The notes below the pieces were generated by a model. The model was not told where the DNA came from and did no database searches. It saw nothing but the letters and a program-made list of their open reading frames with translations. This document shows, one piece after another, positions 17,048 to 24,380 of a stretch of DNA of 64,000 nt. The DNA is from Roseiarcus sp963737365 (GTDB lineage: Bacteria > Pseudomonadota > Alphaproteobacteria > Rhizobiales > Beijerinckiaceae). Numbering within the stretch: position 1 is the stretch's first letter; each line of letters starts with the position of its first letter. The stretch lies in NCBI GenBank assembly GCA_963737365.1, contig CAVTSD010000002.1:1-64000 (forward strand), written 5' to 3'. The position numbers and the translations under genes were made by a program.

Positions 17048-18550
17048 CAGGCCGTTGAAAAAGTCTCTGGCCGGGGGAATCGTGATGTGATTTTGTCGTC
17101 TTGCGCTTAGGCGGAGGCGAGTGGATGCGAGGCGGGGACGAGCGGTCGGGGTCGCTGTTCAGTTACGTCGATCTTGAAGCGCGGGTCGGCAAGGACCATC
17201 CGCTGCGGGCCATCCGCGGGATTGTGAACGAGGCGCTTTCGACCCTTTCAGGCGCGTTCTCGGCGCTTTATTCGCGGAGCGGCCGTCCCTCGATCCCACC
17301 GGAGAAGCTCCTTCGGGCGATGCTGTTGCAGGCGTTCTATTCGATCCGCTCGGAACGGCAGTTGATGGATCGGCTGGAGTTCGACCTGCTTTTTCGCTGG
17401 TTCGTCGGCCTCGGCGTTGACGATGCGGCGTGGGACCACTCGACGTTTTCCAAGAACCGCGAGCGCCTTCTGGAGGGCGACATCGCAGCCAAGCTCTTGG
17501 GCGCGGTGCTTTCGCAGCCGCGTGTGAACCGACTGCTCAGCGCGGATCATTTCTCGGTCGACGGCACGCTGATCGAGGCGTGGGCTTCGATGAAGAGTTT
17601 TCGGCCGAAGGACGGCTCGGGCGATCCTCCGACGGCAGGCGGCAGGAGGAACCGCGAGGCGGATTTTCACGGCCAGAAGCGCTCGAACGCGACGCACGCT
17701 TCGACGACCGATCCGGACGCGCGTCTCTATCGCAAAGGGCCGGGCAAGGAGGCGAAGCTCTGCTTCATGGGCCACGCGCTGATGGAGAACCGCAACGGCC
17801 TCGTCGTCGACGCCTGCTTGACCGAGGCGAATGGCCACGCCGAGCGGATCGCGGCGCTGCACATGATCGAGCCGCGCGCCGATCGGCCGAGGCCGATCAC
17901 GCTCGGCGCCGACAAAGCTTACGACGCCGAGGACTTCGTCAATGAACTGCGCTCGATGAACGCGACGCCCCACGTGGCGCAGAATGCGAATGGCCGCTCG
18001 TCGGCGATCGACAGCCGCACAACGCGGCATGCAGGCTATGCAGTCAGCCAACGCATCCGCAAACGGATCGAGGAAGCCTTCGGCTGGATGAAGACGATTG
18101 GCGGGCAGGAGAAGGCCAAGTTCCGCGGCCGCGATCGCGTCGGTTGGGCCTTTACCTTCGCGGCCGCCGCCTACAATCTGTTGCGGTTGCAGAAGCTCTT
18201 GGAGGCCTGCGCGTGAAGAGCCCGGCGAACTGCCGACTGATCGGCCGCTGGCGGATCGTCGAGGCCGACCTCTGGGATGGTGCTCACCTCGATCTCTGCG
18301 GCCCGGCGGCGCTGACGATCACCGCGCAAGGCGACGAAATCGCCTTCGGCGCTCTGGAGGCTGGCCTCGAGGTCGAATATGCTCGGGACTCGATTGGCTT
18401 TCGCTGGGCCGGTTGCGAGGAAGGCGACGAGGTCGAGGGCGAAGGGACCGCCGAACTCCTCGACGATGGCACTCTCGAGATCGAGTTCGCATACCGAAAC
18501 GGCGACGAAGCCGTCCTCAAAGCGAAACGGGATACTTCTTCAACAGCCTG
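17048..18550 (+). mobile_element. IS5-family insertion sequence, 1503 bp, complete
   Basis: The left end begins CAGGCCGTTGAAAAAGTCTC at 17048 and the right end, read on the opposite strand from 18550, begins CAGGCTGTTGAAGAAGTATC: 16 of 20 bases match. Both ends are flanked by CTAA. Inside are a complete DDE transposase and a short second ORF on the same strand. Intact ends, intact transposase and a perfect target duplication suggest a recent insertion and a potentially active copy. It splits the AT-rich OLD-like ATPase gene. Confidence 0.92.
17125..18216 (+). CDS. IS5-family DDE transposase
   Basis: 363 residues from ATG 17125, with GGAGG at 17113-17117. The N-terminal domain (SLFSYVDLEARVGKDHPLRA, then IPPEKLLRAMLLQAFYSIRS) is DUF772-like DNA binding. 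The DDE core shows SADHFSVDGTLIEAWAS (first Asp), ITLGADKAYDAEDFVNEL (second Asp) and RKRIEEAFGWMKT (Glu, in the Y-(2)-R-(3)-E-(6)-K-like signature of IS5/IS4-type enzymes). No frameshift is seen. Its stop codon overlaps the start of the second IS ORF (GTGA). Confidence 0.93.
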   Translation: MRGGDERSGSLFSYVDLEARVGKDHPLRAIRGIVNEALSTLSGAFSALYSRSGRPSIPPEKLLRAMLLQAFYSIRSERQLMDRLEFDLLFRWFVGLGVDDAAWDHSTFSKNRERLLEGDIAAKLLGAVLSQPRVNRLLSADHFSVDGTLIEAWASMKSFRPKDGSGDPPTAGGRRNREADFHGQKRSNATHASTTDPDARLYRKGPGKEAKLCFMGHALMENRNGLVVDACLTEANGHAERIAALHMIEPRADRPRPITLGADKAYDAEDFVNELRSMNATPHVAQNANGRSSAIDSRTTRHAGYAVSQRIRKRIEEAFGWMKTIGGQEKAKFRGRDRVGWAFTFAAAAYNLLRLQKLLEACA

Positions 18551-18554
18551 CTAA
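18213..18554 (+). CDS. Short accessory ORF of the IS element, unknown function
   Basis: 113 residues starting at a GTG that overlaps the transposase stop (GTGA), so translation is likely coupled. The protein is acidic and beta-rich: CRLIGRWRIVEADLWDGAHL, then TITAQGDEIAFGALEAGLEV and GFRWAGCEEGDEVEGEGTAE. I recall similar short proteins beside transposases of this IS type, but know of no function. The terminal codons are GCC TGC TAA, where the TAA (18552-18554) lies in the duplicated target, not in the element. Because the target is CTAR, any insertion supplies TAA or TAG. Confidence 0.6.
   Translation: MKSPANCRLIGRWRIVEADLWDGAHLDLCGPAALTITAQGDEIAFGALEAGLEVEYARDSIGFRWAGCEEGDEVEGEGTAELLDDGTLEIEFAYRNGDEAVLKAKRDTSSTAC
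18551..18554. repeat. Target-site duplication CTAA (right copy)
   Basis: Matches the left copy at 17044-17047 exactly; also supplies the stop codon of the IS accessory ORF. Confidence 0.85.
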
Positions 18555-19549
18555 GGGTGGGTTTGGAAGATTGTGGGACTGGCATTGGTCAAGTATTGGC
18601 AATAATATATGCGGTTGTCGAGAGTCAAGAAAAGAAGATATTAGTAATTGATGAGCCAAACAGCTTTCTTCATCCATCAGCGTCACGGAAGCTTCTGGAT
18701 GTGTTAACGCGTTACGATCACCAATATATCATCTCTACGCATTCGCCTGAGATGATTAGCCGTAGTCACCCCGATACACTTCACGTATTGAAGCGAGACG
18801 ATAATCACACGACCCTCGAGAAAATGGGCTCAAAGGAAGTTGCCTCTCTGAAAGATGTCTTGACTGAGGTTGGGGTGCACCTGTCTGATCTTATGGGTCC
18901 GGACGCGATCATTTGGGTCGAAGGTCAGACAGAGGAAAAATGCTTTCCGCTTCTATTTAGAGAGGCGAAAATTGAACTTCCACGAGGAGCCTCGATTGTT
19001 GCGGTCCTCCATACGGGAGATTTTGAAGCCCAAGGAGCTAAGGCAAAACTGGCCTTCGAATTGTATGAGCGCCTCTCGCATGCAAACGCACTGGTACCTC
19101 CCGCGCTTGCTTTCGTCTTTGACCGGGAAGGAAGAACCGAGCAAGAGCTTTCTGACCTCGAAAAGCGGGGATCGGGTCGGGTCAAGTTATTGCCGCGAAT
19201 GATGTATGAGAATTATTTGCTTGATCCCGAAGCGATCGCACAGGTTCTTTGTGAAGAGGCAAAGGAAAAAATAGTTACCGACGAACAAGTTACGCAATGG
19301 CTGAGAAGAAACGGAGGCGACCAAAAATACTATCAACAGGAGTGGAACGAAGACATTACGGACGAAGAATGGCTTAAAGGCGTTAAGTCATCAAGGCTGC
19401 TTGATGACATGTTTGGGGATCTGACCGATGCCCGCTTCATATATCGGAAAACCATACATTCGGTGGCGCTAACGGAATGGTTGCTGGAACATCGACGTGA
19501 GCGATTAAACGGACTGTTGGAATTCGTTCGGGGCATTGACCTCAACTAA
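18555..19549 (+). pseudogene. 3' half of the OLD/PARIS-like ATPase gene: ATPase C-lobe plus TOPRIM-like domain
   Basis: Reading in phase with the 5' half gives LEDCGTGIGQVLAIIYAVVE (signature motif), ILVIDEPNSFLHPSASRKLL (Walker B and D-loop) and YIISTHSPEMISR (switch His). The C-terminal about 200 residues begin IIWVEGQTEEKCFPLLFREA, a TOPRIM glutamate motif, followed by AFVFDREGRTEQE (acidic Asp-x-Glu) and RMMYENYLLDPEAIAQVL. The last segment resembles the NYLL block of DUF4435 (PARIS AriB) as well as OLD nucleases. Such proteins act as phage-defence or DNA-processing nucleases. 811 + 995 bases = 602 codons, so before insertion the gene encoded 601 residues. This half has no start of its own; a fragment product is unlikely to work. 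Confidence 0.85.
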
Positions 19550-19620
19550 ACGCCGCGCACCTCTCCGTAGTTGCGACCAGGTTCGTGGCGGCCACTGTGC
19601 GATCGCGGAATCACATCTCA

Positions 19621-20352
19621 ATGCGCCCCACCATCATTTGCCATATGGGCACCTCTATCGACGGCGGCCTCCATCCGAGCCGTTTCACTCGGCCTGCCGC
19701 CGGCGTGTCGGTCGACGCCTTGCGCCGACACTATGAAGCCATTCACGACCGCTTTGAGGCCGAGGGCTGGATCGTCGGCCGGAAAACCATGGCGGAAATG
19801 GCCAAGGGGCGCGAGCGAGCCGTTGCAATCAATTCACCGCTGCCGCGCGAGCCTCACCTTGGGCGAAGGAACGGCAGGAACCTCGCCGTCGCCATCGATC
19901 CTTCCGGCCGCGTCCACTATGGCCAGGACAATGTCGGCGGCGATCACGTCGTCGCCGTGCTCGGCGAGCAAGTGTCGGACGCTTATCTGGCCGAGCTCCG
20001 CGAGGACGGCGCGTCCTATATTTTCGCCGGCCCAAAGGGCGAGGACCTCGCCGGCGCGATGGCTCAACTCGCCCAAGTTTTTGGCGTCAAGAAACTCCTT
20101 CTCGAGGGCGGCGGCAGGATCAACGGCGCGTTTTTCAAGCATCGCCTGATCGACGAATTCAGCACCCTGATTTTCCCAGCGGTCGACGGCCTGGCCGGAA
20201 GGGAGACCATCCTCGACTATCACGGCGCGGACGGCGAACGCCCCGGCGCCGGCCAGTCGCTCCGACTGATCGGCTGCGAAACTCTGGAAGGCGGCATGGT
20301 CTGGCTGCGCCATCGCGTCGAAGCGGCGCCGGAGCCGACCCCGCAAGGCTGA
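19621..20352 (+). CDS. RibD C-terminal / dihydrofolate reductase-like reductase
   Basis: 243 residues. The start RPTIICHMGTSIDGGLH is the nucleotide-binding strand of the DHFR-like RibD C-terminal family; then EGWIVGRKTMAEMAKG, a mid-region FAGPKGEDLAGAMAQLAQVF, and the diagnostic KKLLLEGGGRINGAFFKHRL, followed by LIDEFSTLIFPAVDGLAG. There is no deaminase domain, so it is not a complete RibD. Related stand-alone proteins are annotated as dihydrofolate reductase family proteins with unknown substrates. I use ATG 19621 because the residues before it are not conserved in type. Confidence 0.85.
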   Translation: MRPTIICHMGTSIDGGLHPSRFTRPAAGVSVDALRRHYEAIHDRFEAEGWIVGRKTMAEMAKGRERAVAINSPLPREPHLGRRNGRNLAVAIDPSGRVHYGQDNVGGDHVVAVLGEQVSDAYLAELREDGASYIFAGPKGEDLAGAMAQLAQVFGVKKLLLEGGGRINGAFFKHRLIDEFSTLIFPAVDGLAGRETILDYHGADGERPGAGQSLRLIGCETLEGGMVWLRHRVEAAPEPTPQG

Positions 20353-20498
20353 CCGCCGAGGCCCTGTTCGAGCAAGCGCCTTTTCGCTTGCGCGCTGCGT
20401 CAAACTCAATAAAAGCTAGGCTGTCAGGACAATCAGCCAACGGCCGTCGCGTCTTGCGACGGACACAAGTCGGAGCCTGCGCGCGGAGGGAGCAAGGT

Positions 20499-21239
20499 TT
20501 GCCGATCCTTGAACTGAATGCGGTGTCGAAGCATTTCGGCGCGATTCATGCGCTGAACGAAGTCGACATGGCGCTCGAGGCTGGCGAGGTGTTGGGCCTT
20601 ATGGGCGACAATGGCGCCGGCAAGTCGACGCTGGTCAAGGTCATCGCCGGCAATTTTCCCCCGACCCATGGCGAGATCCGCCTCAACGGCGAGGCCGTGC
20701 ACTTTCACAAGCCGGTCGAAGCGCGCGAGAAGGGGATCGAGGTCGTCTACCAGGACCTCGCGCTCTGCAACAATCTGTCGGCCGCGGCCAACGTGTTTCT
20801 CGGGCGCGAAATCAAGCGCGGCGCGGGTCCGTTTCGATGGCTCGACCACAAGGCGATGGCGAAGCGCGCGGGCGAATTGTTCGGCGAGCTCAAGTCCGAG
20901 ACGAGACCCCGCGATCTCGTGCGTCAAATGTCGGGCGGACAGCGCCAGGCTGTCGCCATCGCCCGCACGCGGCTGTCGAAGGCGCGGCTCGTGATCATGG
21001 ACGAGCCGACCGCAGCAATTTCGGTGCGGCAGGTGGCTGAGGTGCTGGACCTCATTCGCCGCCTCAAGGACGCCGGCATGGCGATCATCCTCATCAGCCA
21101 TCGTATGCCGGACGTCTTCGCTGTCTGCGATCGGGTCATGGTGATGCGGCGCGGCAACAAGGTTGCCGACAAAGCGATCGCGGCGACGAGCCCGGAAGAA
21201 GTGACCGGCCTCATCACCGGCGCGATCCACGCGGCCTGA
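20499..21239 (+). CDS. Sugar ABC importer ATP-binding protein (single-domain, FrcA/XylG-like)
   Basis: 246 residues from TTG 20499, with GGAGGG at 20485-20490. Walker A GDNGAGKSTLVK, Q-loop VVYQDLALCNN, signature MSGGQRQAVAIAR, Walker B LVIMDEPTAAISV and switch LISHRMPD. It has one ABC domain, as in the FrcA type, not the tandem RbsA/AraG form. The next gene (permease) starts 11 bases after its stop and a binding protein follows, making a three-gene importer with the order ATPase-permease-binding protein, reversed relative to many rhizobial sets. The sugar is unknown. Confidence 0.9.
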   Translation: MPILELNAVSKHFGAIHALNEVDMALEAGEVLGLMGDNGAGKSTLVKVIAGNFPPTHGEIRLNGEAVHFHKPVEAREKGIEVVYQDLALCNNLSAAANVFLGREIKRGAGPFRWLDHKAMAKRAGELFGELKSETRPRDLVRQMSGGQRQAVAIARTRLSKARLVIMDEPTAAISVRQVAEVLDLIRRLKDAGMAIILISHRMPDVFAVCDRVMVMRRGNKVADKAIAATSPEEVTGLITGAIHAA

Positions 21240-21250
21240 GGAGCTTTGCG

Positions 21251-22282
21251 ATGGCAAGCGAAGCGCCGCAAGCCAATGTCTCGATCGAATCGGTGCTGGA
21301 CATCCAGCAACACAATTTCTGGCAACGCTTTACGGGCTCGCAAGCGTTCTGGGTGACGGTCGCGCTCATCATCATTTGCATCGTGATGAGCTGGCTGCAG
21401 CCTGCGTCATTCGCCACCACTGACAACTTCTACAACACCACGCGCAATTTCTCCTTCATTGGCATCATGGCGCTCGGCATGACCGCGGTGATCGCGACCG
21501 GCGGCATCGACCTCTCGGTCGGCTCGATCATGGGTCTGACAGCCGTGTCATGCGGCCTCATGCTCGAAGCTGGCTATCCCGCCTGGTCAGCCGTGATTGT
21601 CGGCCTGTTCGCGGGCGGGGTCGTGGGGCTGATCAACGAAATCATCATCGCCTATCTTGGCCTTTCCCCTTTCGTCACGACGCTCGGCATGCTGGCGATC
21701 GCGCGGTCGGTCGCGGTGGTGCTGTCGGGAAACCGCATGATCTACAAGTTCGGCCCTGGCGGACCATCCTTCAAGGCGCTGGGCAGCGGCGCCTGGCACA
21801 TCACGCCGAAGTTCGAGCTGAGCTCGCCGCTCCTTTTCCTTATTCTATTCACGTTTCTTCTGGGCCTGGTCTACAAGATGACGAGCTGGGGCCGTCATGT
21901 GCTTGCGATCGGCGGCAACGAACATGCGGCGCTGCTGACCGGCGTTCCAGTCAACCGCATCAAGGTGCAGGTCTACGTCTTCTCCGGCTTGACCGCGGCT
22001 TTCGCCGCTATTCTCTCCGTCGGCTGGGCCGGCTCGGCGATCAACGCGCTTGGCGCAACTTATGAACTCCTCGCCATCTCTGCCGCGGTCATCGGAGGCG
22101 CGAACCTGATGGGCGGCGAGGCCAGCGCCTATGGCGCGTTCATCGGCGCCGCGCTCATCTTTACGATCCGCAATTCGCTGTTGATGGCGGGCGTCGACTC
22201 GAATTGGCAGGGCACGTTCGTCGGCTTGTTCCTGATCGGAGCGGTTTACCTCGGAAAACTTCGAGGCGCGAAACGCGAATGA
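21251..22282 (+). CDS. Sugar ABC importer permease (RbsC/FrcC family)
   Basis: 343 residues. About eight to ten hydrophobic segments with the family signature MALGMTAVIATGGIDLSVGS, then GLSPFVTTLGMLAIARS, GGNEHAALLTGVPVNRIKV and AAVIGGANLMGGEASAYGAF. The N-terminus carries a longer cytoplasmic tail before the first helix. It lies between the ATPase and binding-protein genes of the same cassette and forms the membrane channel as a homodimer in the family. Confidence 0.92.
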   Translation: MASEAPQANVSIESVLDIQQHNFWQRFTGSQAFWVTVALIIICIVMSWLQPASFATTDNFYNTTRNFSFIGIMALGMTAVIATGGIDLSVGSIMGLTAVSCGLMLEAGYPAWSAVIVGLFAGGVVGLINEIIIAYLGLSPFVTTLGMLAIARSVAVVLSGNRMIYKFGPGGPSFKALGSGAWHITPKFELSSPLLFLILFTFLLGLVYKMTSWGRHVLAIGGNEHAALLTGVPVNRIKVQVYVFSGLTAAFAAILSVGWAGSAINALGATYELLAISAAVIGGANLMGGEASAYGAFIGAALIFTIRNSLLMAGVDSNWQGTFVGLFLIGAVYLGKLRGAKRE

Positions 22283-22345
22283 CCCCGTAGTGGGGACGCG
22301 TCTAAATGGCCTATAGGGCCATGTTCATAAGTGGGAGGAAAACGA

Positions 22346-23362
22346 ATGTTGAAAATATTGTTGACCGGCGCGGTCGCCGCCGGCGCGCTGCTTGCAGTCT
22401 CGGCTTCGGCGCGAGCCGCCGACGCCTACACCTTTGCCCTCGTGCCGAAGAACACCAACAACCCCTTCTTCGACCAGGCGCTTGCTGGCTGCAAGAAGGC
22501 GGAGAAGGAACTCGCTGGCGCCGTCAAGTGCCTCTACATCGGCCCCGGCGAACATGGCGGCGGCGACGAGGAAGCGCAGATCGTCGCCGACCTTGTCACG
22601 AAGAAAGTCGACGGCATCGCCGTGTCTCCGGCGAACGCGCCGGCCATGGCCAATGCGCTGCAAGGCGCTGGCCCCGCGAAGATCCCGGTCTTGACGTGGG
22701 ACTCCGACCTGTTGCCTCAGGACAAGGCGTTGCGCCTCGCCTATGTCGGCACGCACAACTATGACATCGGCGTCAACATCGCGAAGCTCGTCATGGCGAT
22801 CAAGCCCAAGGGCGGCGCGATCTGCATCCAGTCCGGCGGCGCGGCGGCGGCCAACCACAATGAGCGCATGCAGGGCATCCGCGACACGCTGTCGGGGACC
22901 AAGAGCGCCGAGTCGCCTGGCGCTCGCCTGACTGGTCAGAACGGCTGGAAGGAGGCTGACGGCTGCCCGCTTTACACCAATGACGACTTCACCGTCGCCA
23001 ACCAGCAGATGGAGGACATCCTCAACAAATATCCGGACCTTGACGCCTTCACCCCGACCGGCGGCTTCCCGCAGTTCCTGCCGGACGCCTACGAGAAGAC
23101 GGCGACGAAGTACAAGGACAAGATCGCCTCGGGCGCGCTTGCGCTCGTGGTCGCCGACACGCTTCCGGTCCAGATCGACCTGATGAAGAAAGGGTTGTCT
23201 TCCGGCCAGGTTGGCCAGCGGCCGTTCGAGATGGGTTACAAGGCGATGTATTTCCTGAAAGACATCAAGGACGGCAAGCCCGCGCCAGCGGATCCGACTT
23301 ATACCGGTCTCGACGTCTGCACGCCGAAGACCGCCGACACCTGCGTCGGCGGCGGCAGCTAA
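22346..23362 (+). CDS. Periplasmic sugar-binding protein of the ABC importer
   Basis: 338 residues from ATG 22346, with GGAGGAA at 22333-22339. Signal peptide ILLTGAVAAGALLAVSASAR then AADAYTFALVPKNTNNPFFD, the first strand of a type I periplasmic binding protein (ribose/fructose group). Later LVTKKVDGIAVSPANAPAM and PVLTWDSDLLPQ line the ligand cleft in relatives. Four cysteines (GCKK, KCLY, ICIQ and the pair in CTPKTADTC) are unusual for the family and may form disulfides. The exact ligand cannot be predicted. A terminator follows at 23387-23412. Confidence 0.9.
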   Translation: MLKILLTGAVAAGALLAVSASARAADAYTFALVPKNTNNPFFDQALAGCKKAEKELAGAVKCLYIGPGEHGGGDEEAQIVADLVTKKVDGIAVSPANAPAMANALQGAGPAKIPVLTWDSDLLPQDKALRLAYVGTHNYDIGVNIAKLVMAIKPKGGAICIQSGGAAAANHNERMQGIRDTLSGTKSAESPGARLTGQNGWKEADGCPLYTNDDFTVANQQMEDILNKYPDLDAFTPTGGFPQFLPDAYEKTATKYKDKIASGALALVVADTLPVQIDLMKKGLSSGQVGQRPFEMGYKAMYFLKDIKDGKPAPADPTYTGLDVCTPKTADTCVGGGS

Positions 23363-23386
23363 GCTTCGGAAGGGCCAAGTCGACAG

Positions 23387-23412
23387 GGGCCGGCTTCGCG
23401 CCGGCCCTTTTT
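23387..23412 (+). terminator. Rho-independent terminator of the sugar ABC cassette
   Basis: GGGCCGGC (23387-23394), loop TTCGC, GCCGGCCC (23400-23407), then TTTTT. Perfect eight-pair GC-rich stem with a T run, 24 bases after the binding-protein stop and just before the convergent beta-lactamase stop. Confidence 0.9.
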
Positions 23413-23413
23413 C

Positions 23414-24301
23414 TCACGCGAACGTCTCCGCGATCAGGGCGCCGATTTCCTTATGGATCGCGTTGCGCGCATCCATCGGCGCGGATGATTCCGTGTAATA
23501 AACCGTGGCGATGAGGGGCGCGCGATCGGGCGGCCAGAGGATGGCGACCGCATTCGTCGATCCGTGCTCGCCGGTGCCCGTCTTGTCGCCGATCCGCCAC
23601 GAGGGCGGCAGTCCGGCGCGCAGTCTTTTGTCGCCGACCTTGTCGCCGATGAGCCACCTCTGCAGCTGGCGGCGAGAGGAGTCCGACAGCGCGTCGCTGA
23701 GCAGCACCTTTTGCATGTCGGCGGCCATCGCGCGCGGGCTGGTCGTATCGCGCGGGTCGCCTGGCAGCGATTCATTGAGAGTGGGCTCATTGCGGTCAAG
23801 GCGTGTGACCTCGTCGCCGAGCGAGCGGGCAAAGGCTGTAAATCCCGCCGGTCCGCCGATCGTATGCAGAAGCAAATTTGCCGCCGTGTTATCGCTCCAG
23901 TCGATCGCCGCAGCGCAAAGGTTCGCGACGCTCATCCCGCCTTCCGCGACATGCGTCTTGGCGATCGGCGCATACTCGAGCAGGTCGCTTGGGCCATAGG
24001 CGATTGTCCGGTCGAGGCGTTCGGCGCCCTGATCCACGCGTCTCAGCACCGCGGCGGCCGTGAGAAGCTTGAACGTGCTGCACATCGGGAACCGTTCGTC
24101 GGCGCGGCGCTCGATCGTCGCGCCGGCGCCCGTGTCGCGCACGAAGACTCCGAGCCTGCCGCCCTCGCGCGCCTCGATCTCGGCGAGCCGCTTGTTGGCG
24201 AGGGCCAGGCGCTCCTCGGCCGGCGACGCAGCGCGCGCGGGAAGGGCAATCGCCGCGACCGCGAGAGCGCCAAGGAACGAACGACGGCTGCGAAGATGCA
24301 T
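23414..24301 (-). CDS. bla: Class A serine beta-lactamase
   Basis: 295 residues, the usual class A size. The N-terminus LRSRRSFLGALAVAAIALPA with RA cleavage looks like a Tat-type signal. Catalytic elements are all present: CSTFK (SxxK, Ser70), WSDN (SDN loop), EPTLNE (Glu166 omega loop) and DKTGTG (KTG). Downstream TTSPRAMAADMQKVLL and RAGLPPSWRIGDKTGTGEHG are typical. The protein should hydrolyse penicillins and perhaps cephalosporins in the periplasm; the spectrum cannot be read from sequence by eye. It is divergent from the collagen-like lipoprotein gene with 79 bases between starts. No AmpR-type regulator is adjacent. Confidence 0.94.
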   Translation of the reverse strand: MHLRSRRSFLGALAVAAIALPARAASPAEERLALANKRLAEIEAREGGRLGVFVRDTGAGATIERRADERFPMCSTFKLLTAAAVLRRVDQGAERLDRTIAYGPSDLLEYAPIAKTHVAEGGMSVANLCAAAIDWSDNTAANLLLHTIGGPAGFTAFARSLGDEVTRLDRNEPTLNESLPGDPRDTTSPRAMAADMQKVLLSDALSDSSRRQLQRWLIGDKVGDKRLRAGLPPSWRIGDKTGTGEHGSTNAVAILWPPDRAPLIATVYYTESSAPMDARNAIHKEIGALIAETFA

Positions 24302-24380
24302 GATTGACCTCAATTGTGCTGCGCGCGATCCGCCGTATGATTGAGGCGCTTGGATGACGCAGGCTGAGGGGGAGAGACCA

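Noticed and set aside
14130..19549. A definite Gabija (gajAB) call
   Set aside because: Gene order is reversed, base composition differs, the helicase looks like a chromosomal UvrD-type gene, and the nuclease gene is broken. Kept only as a question in the findings.
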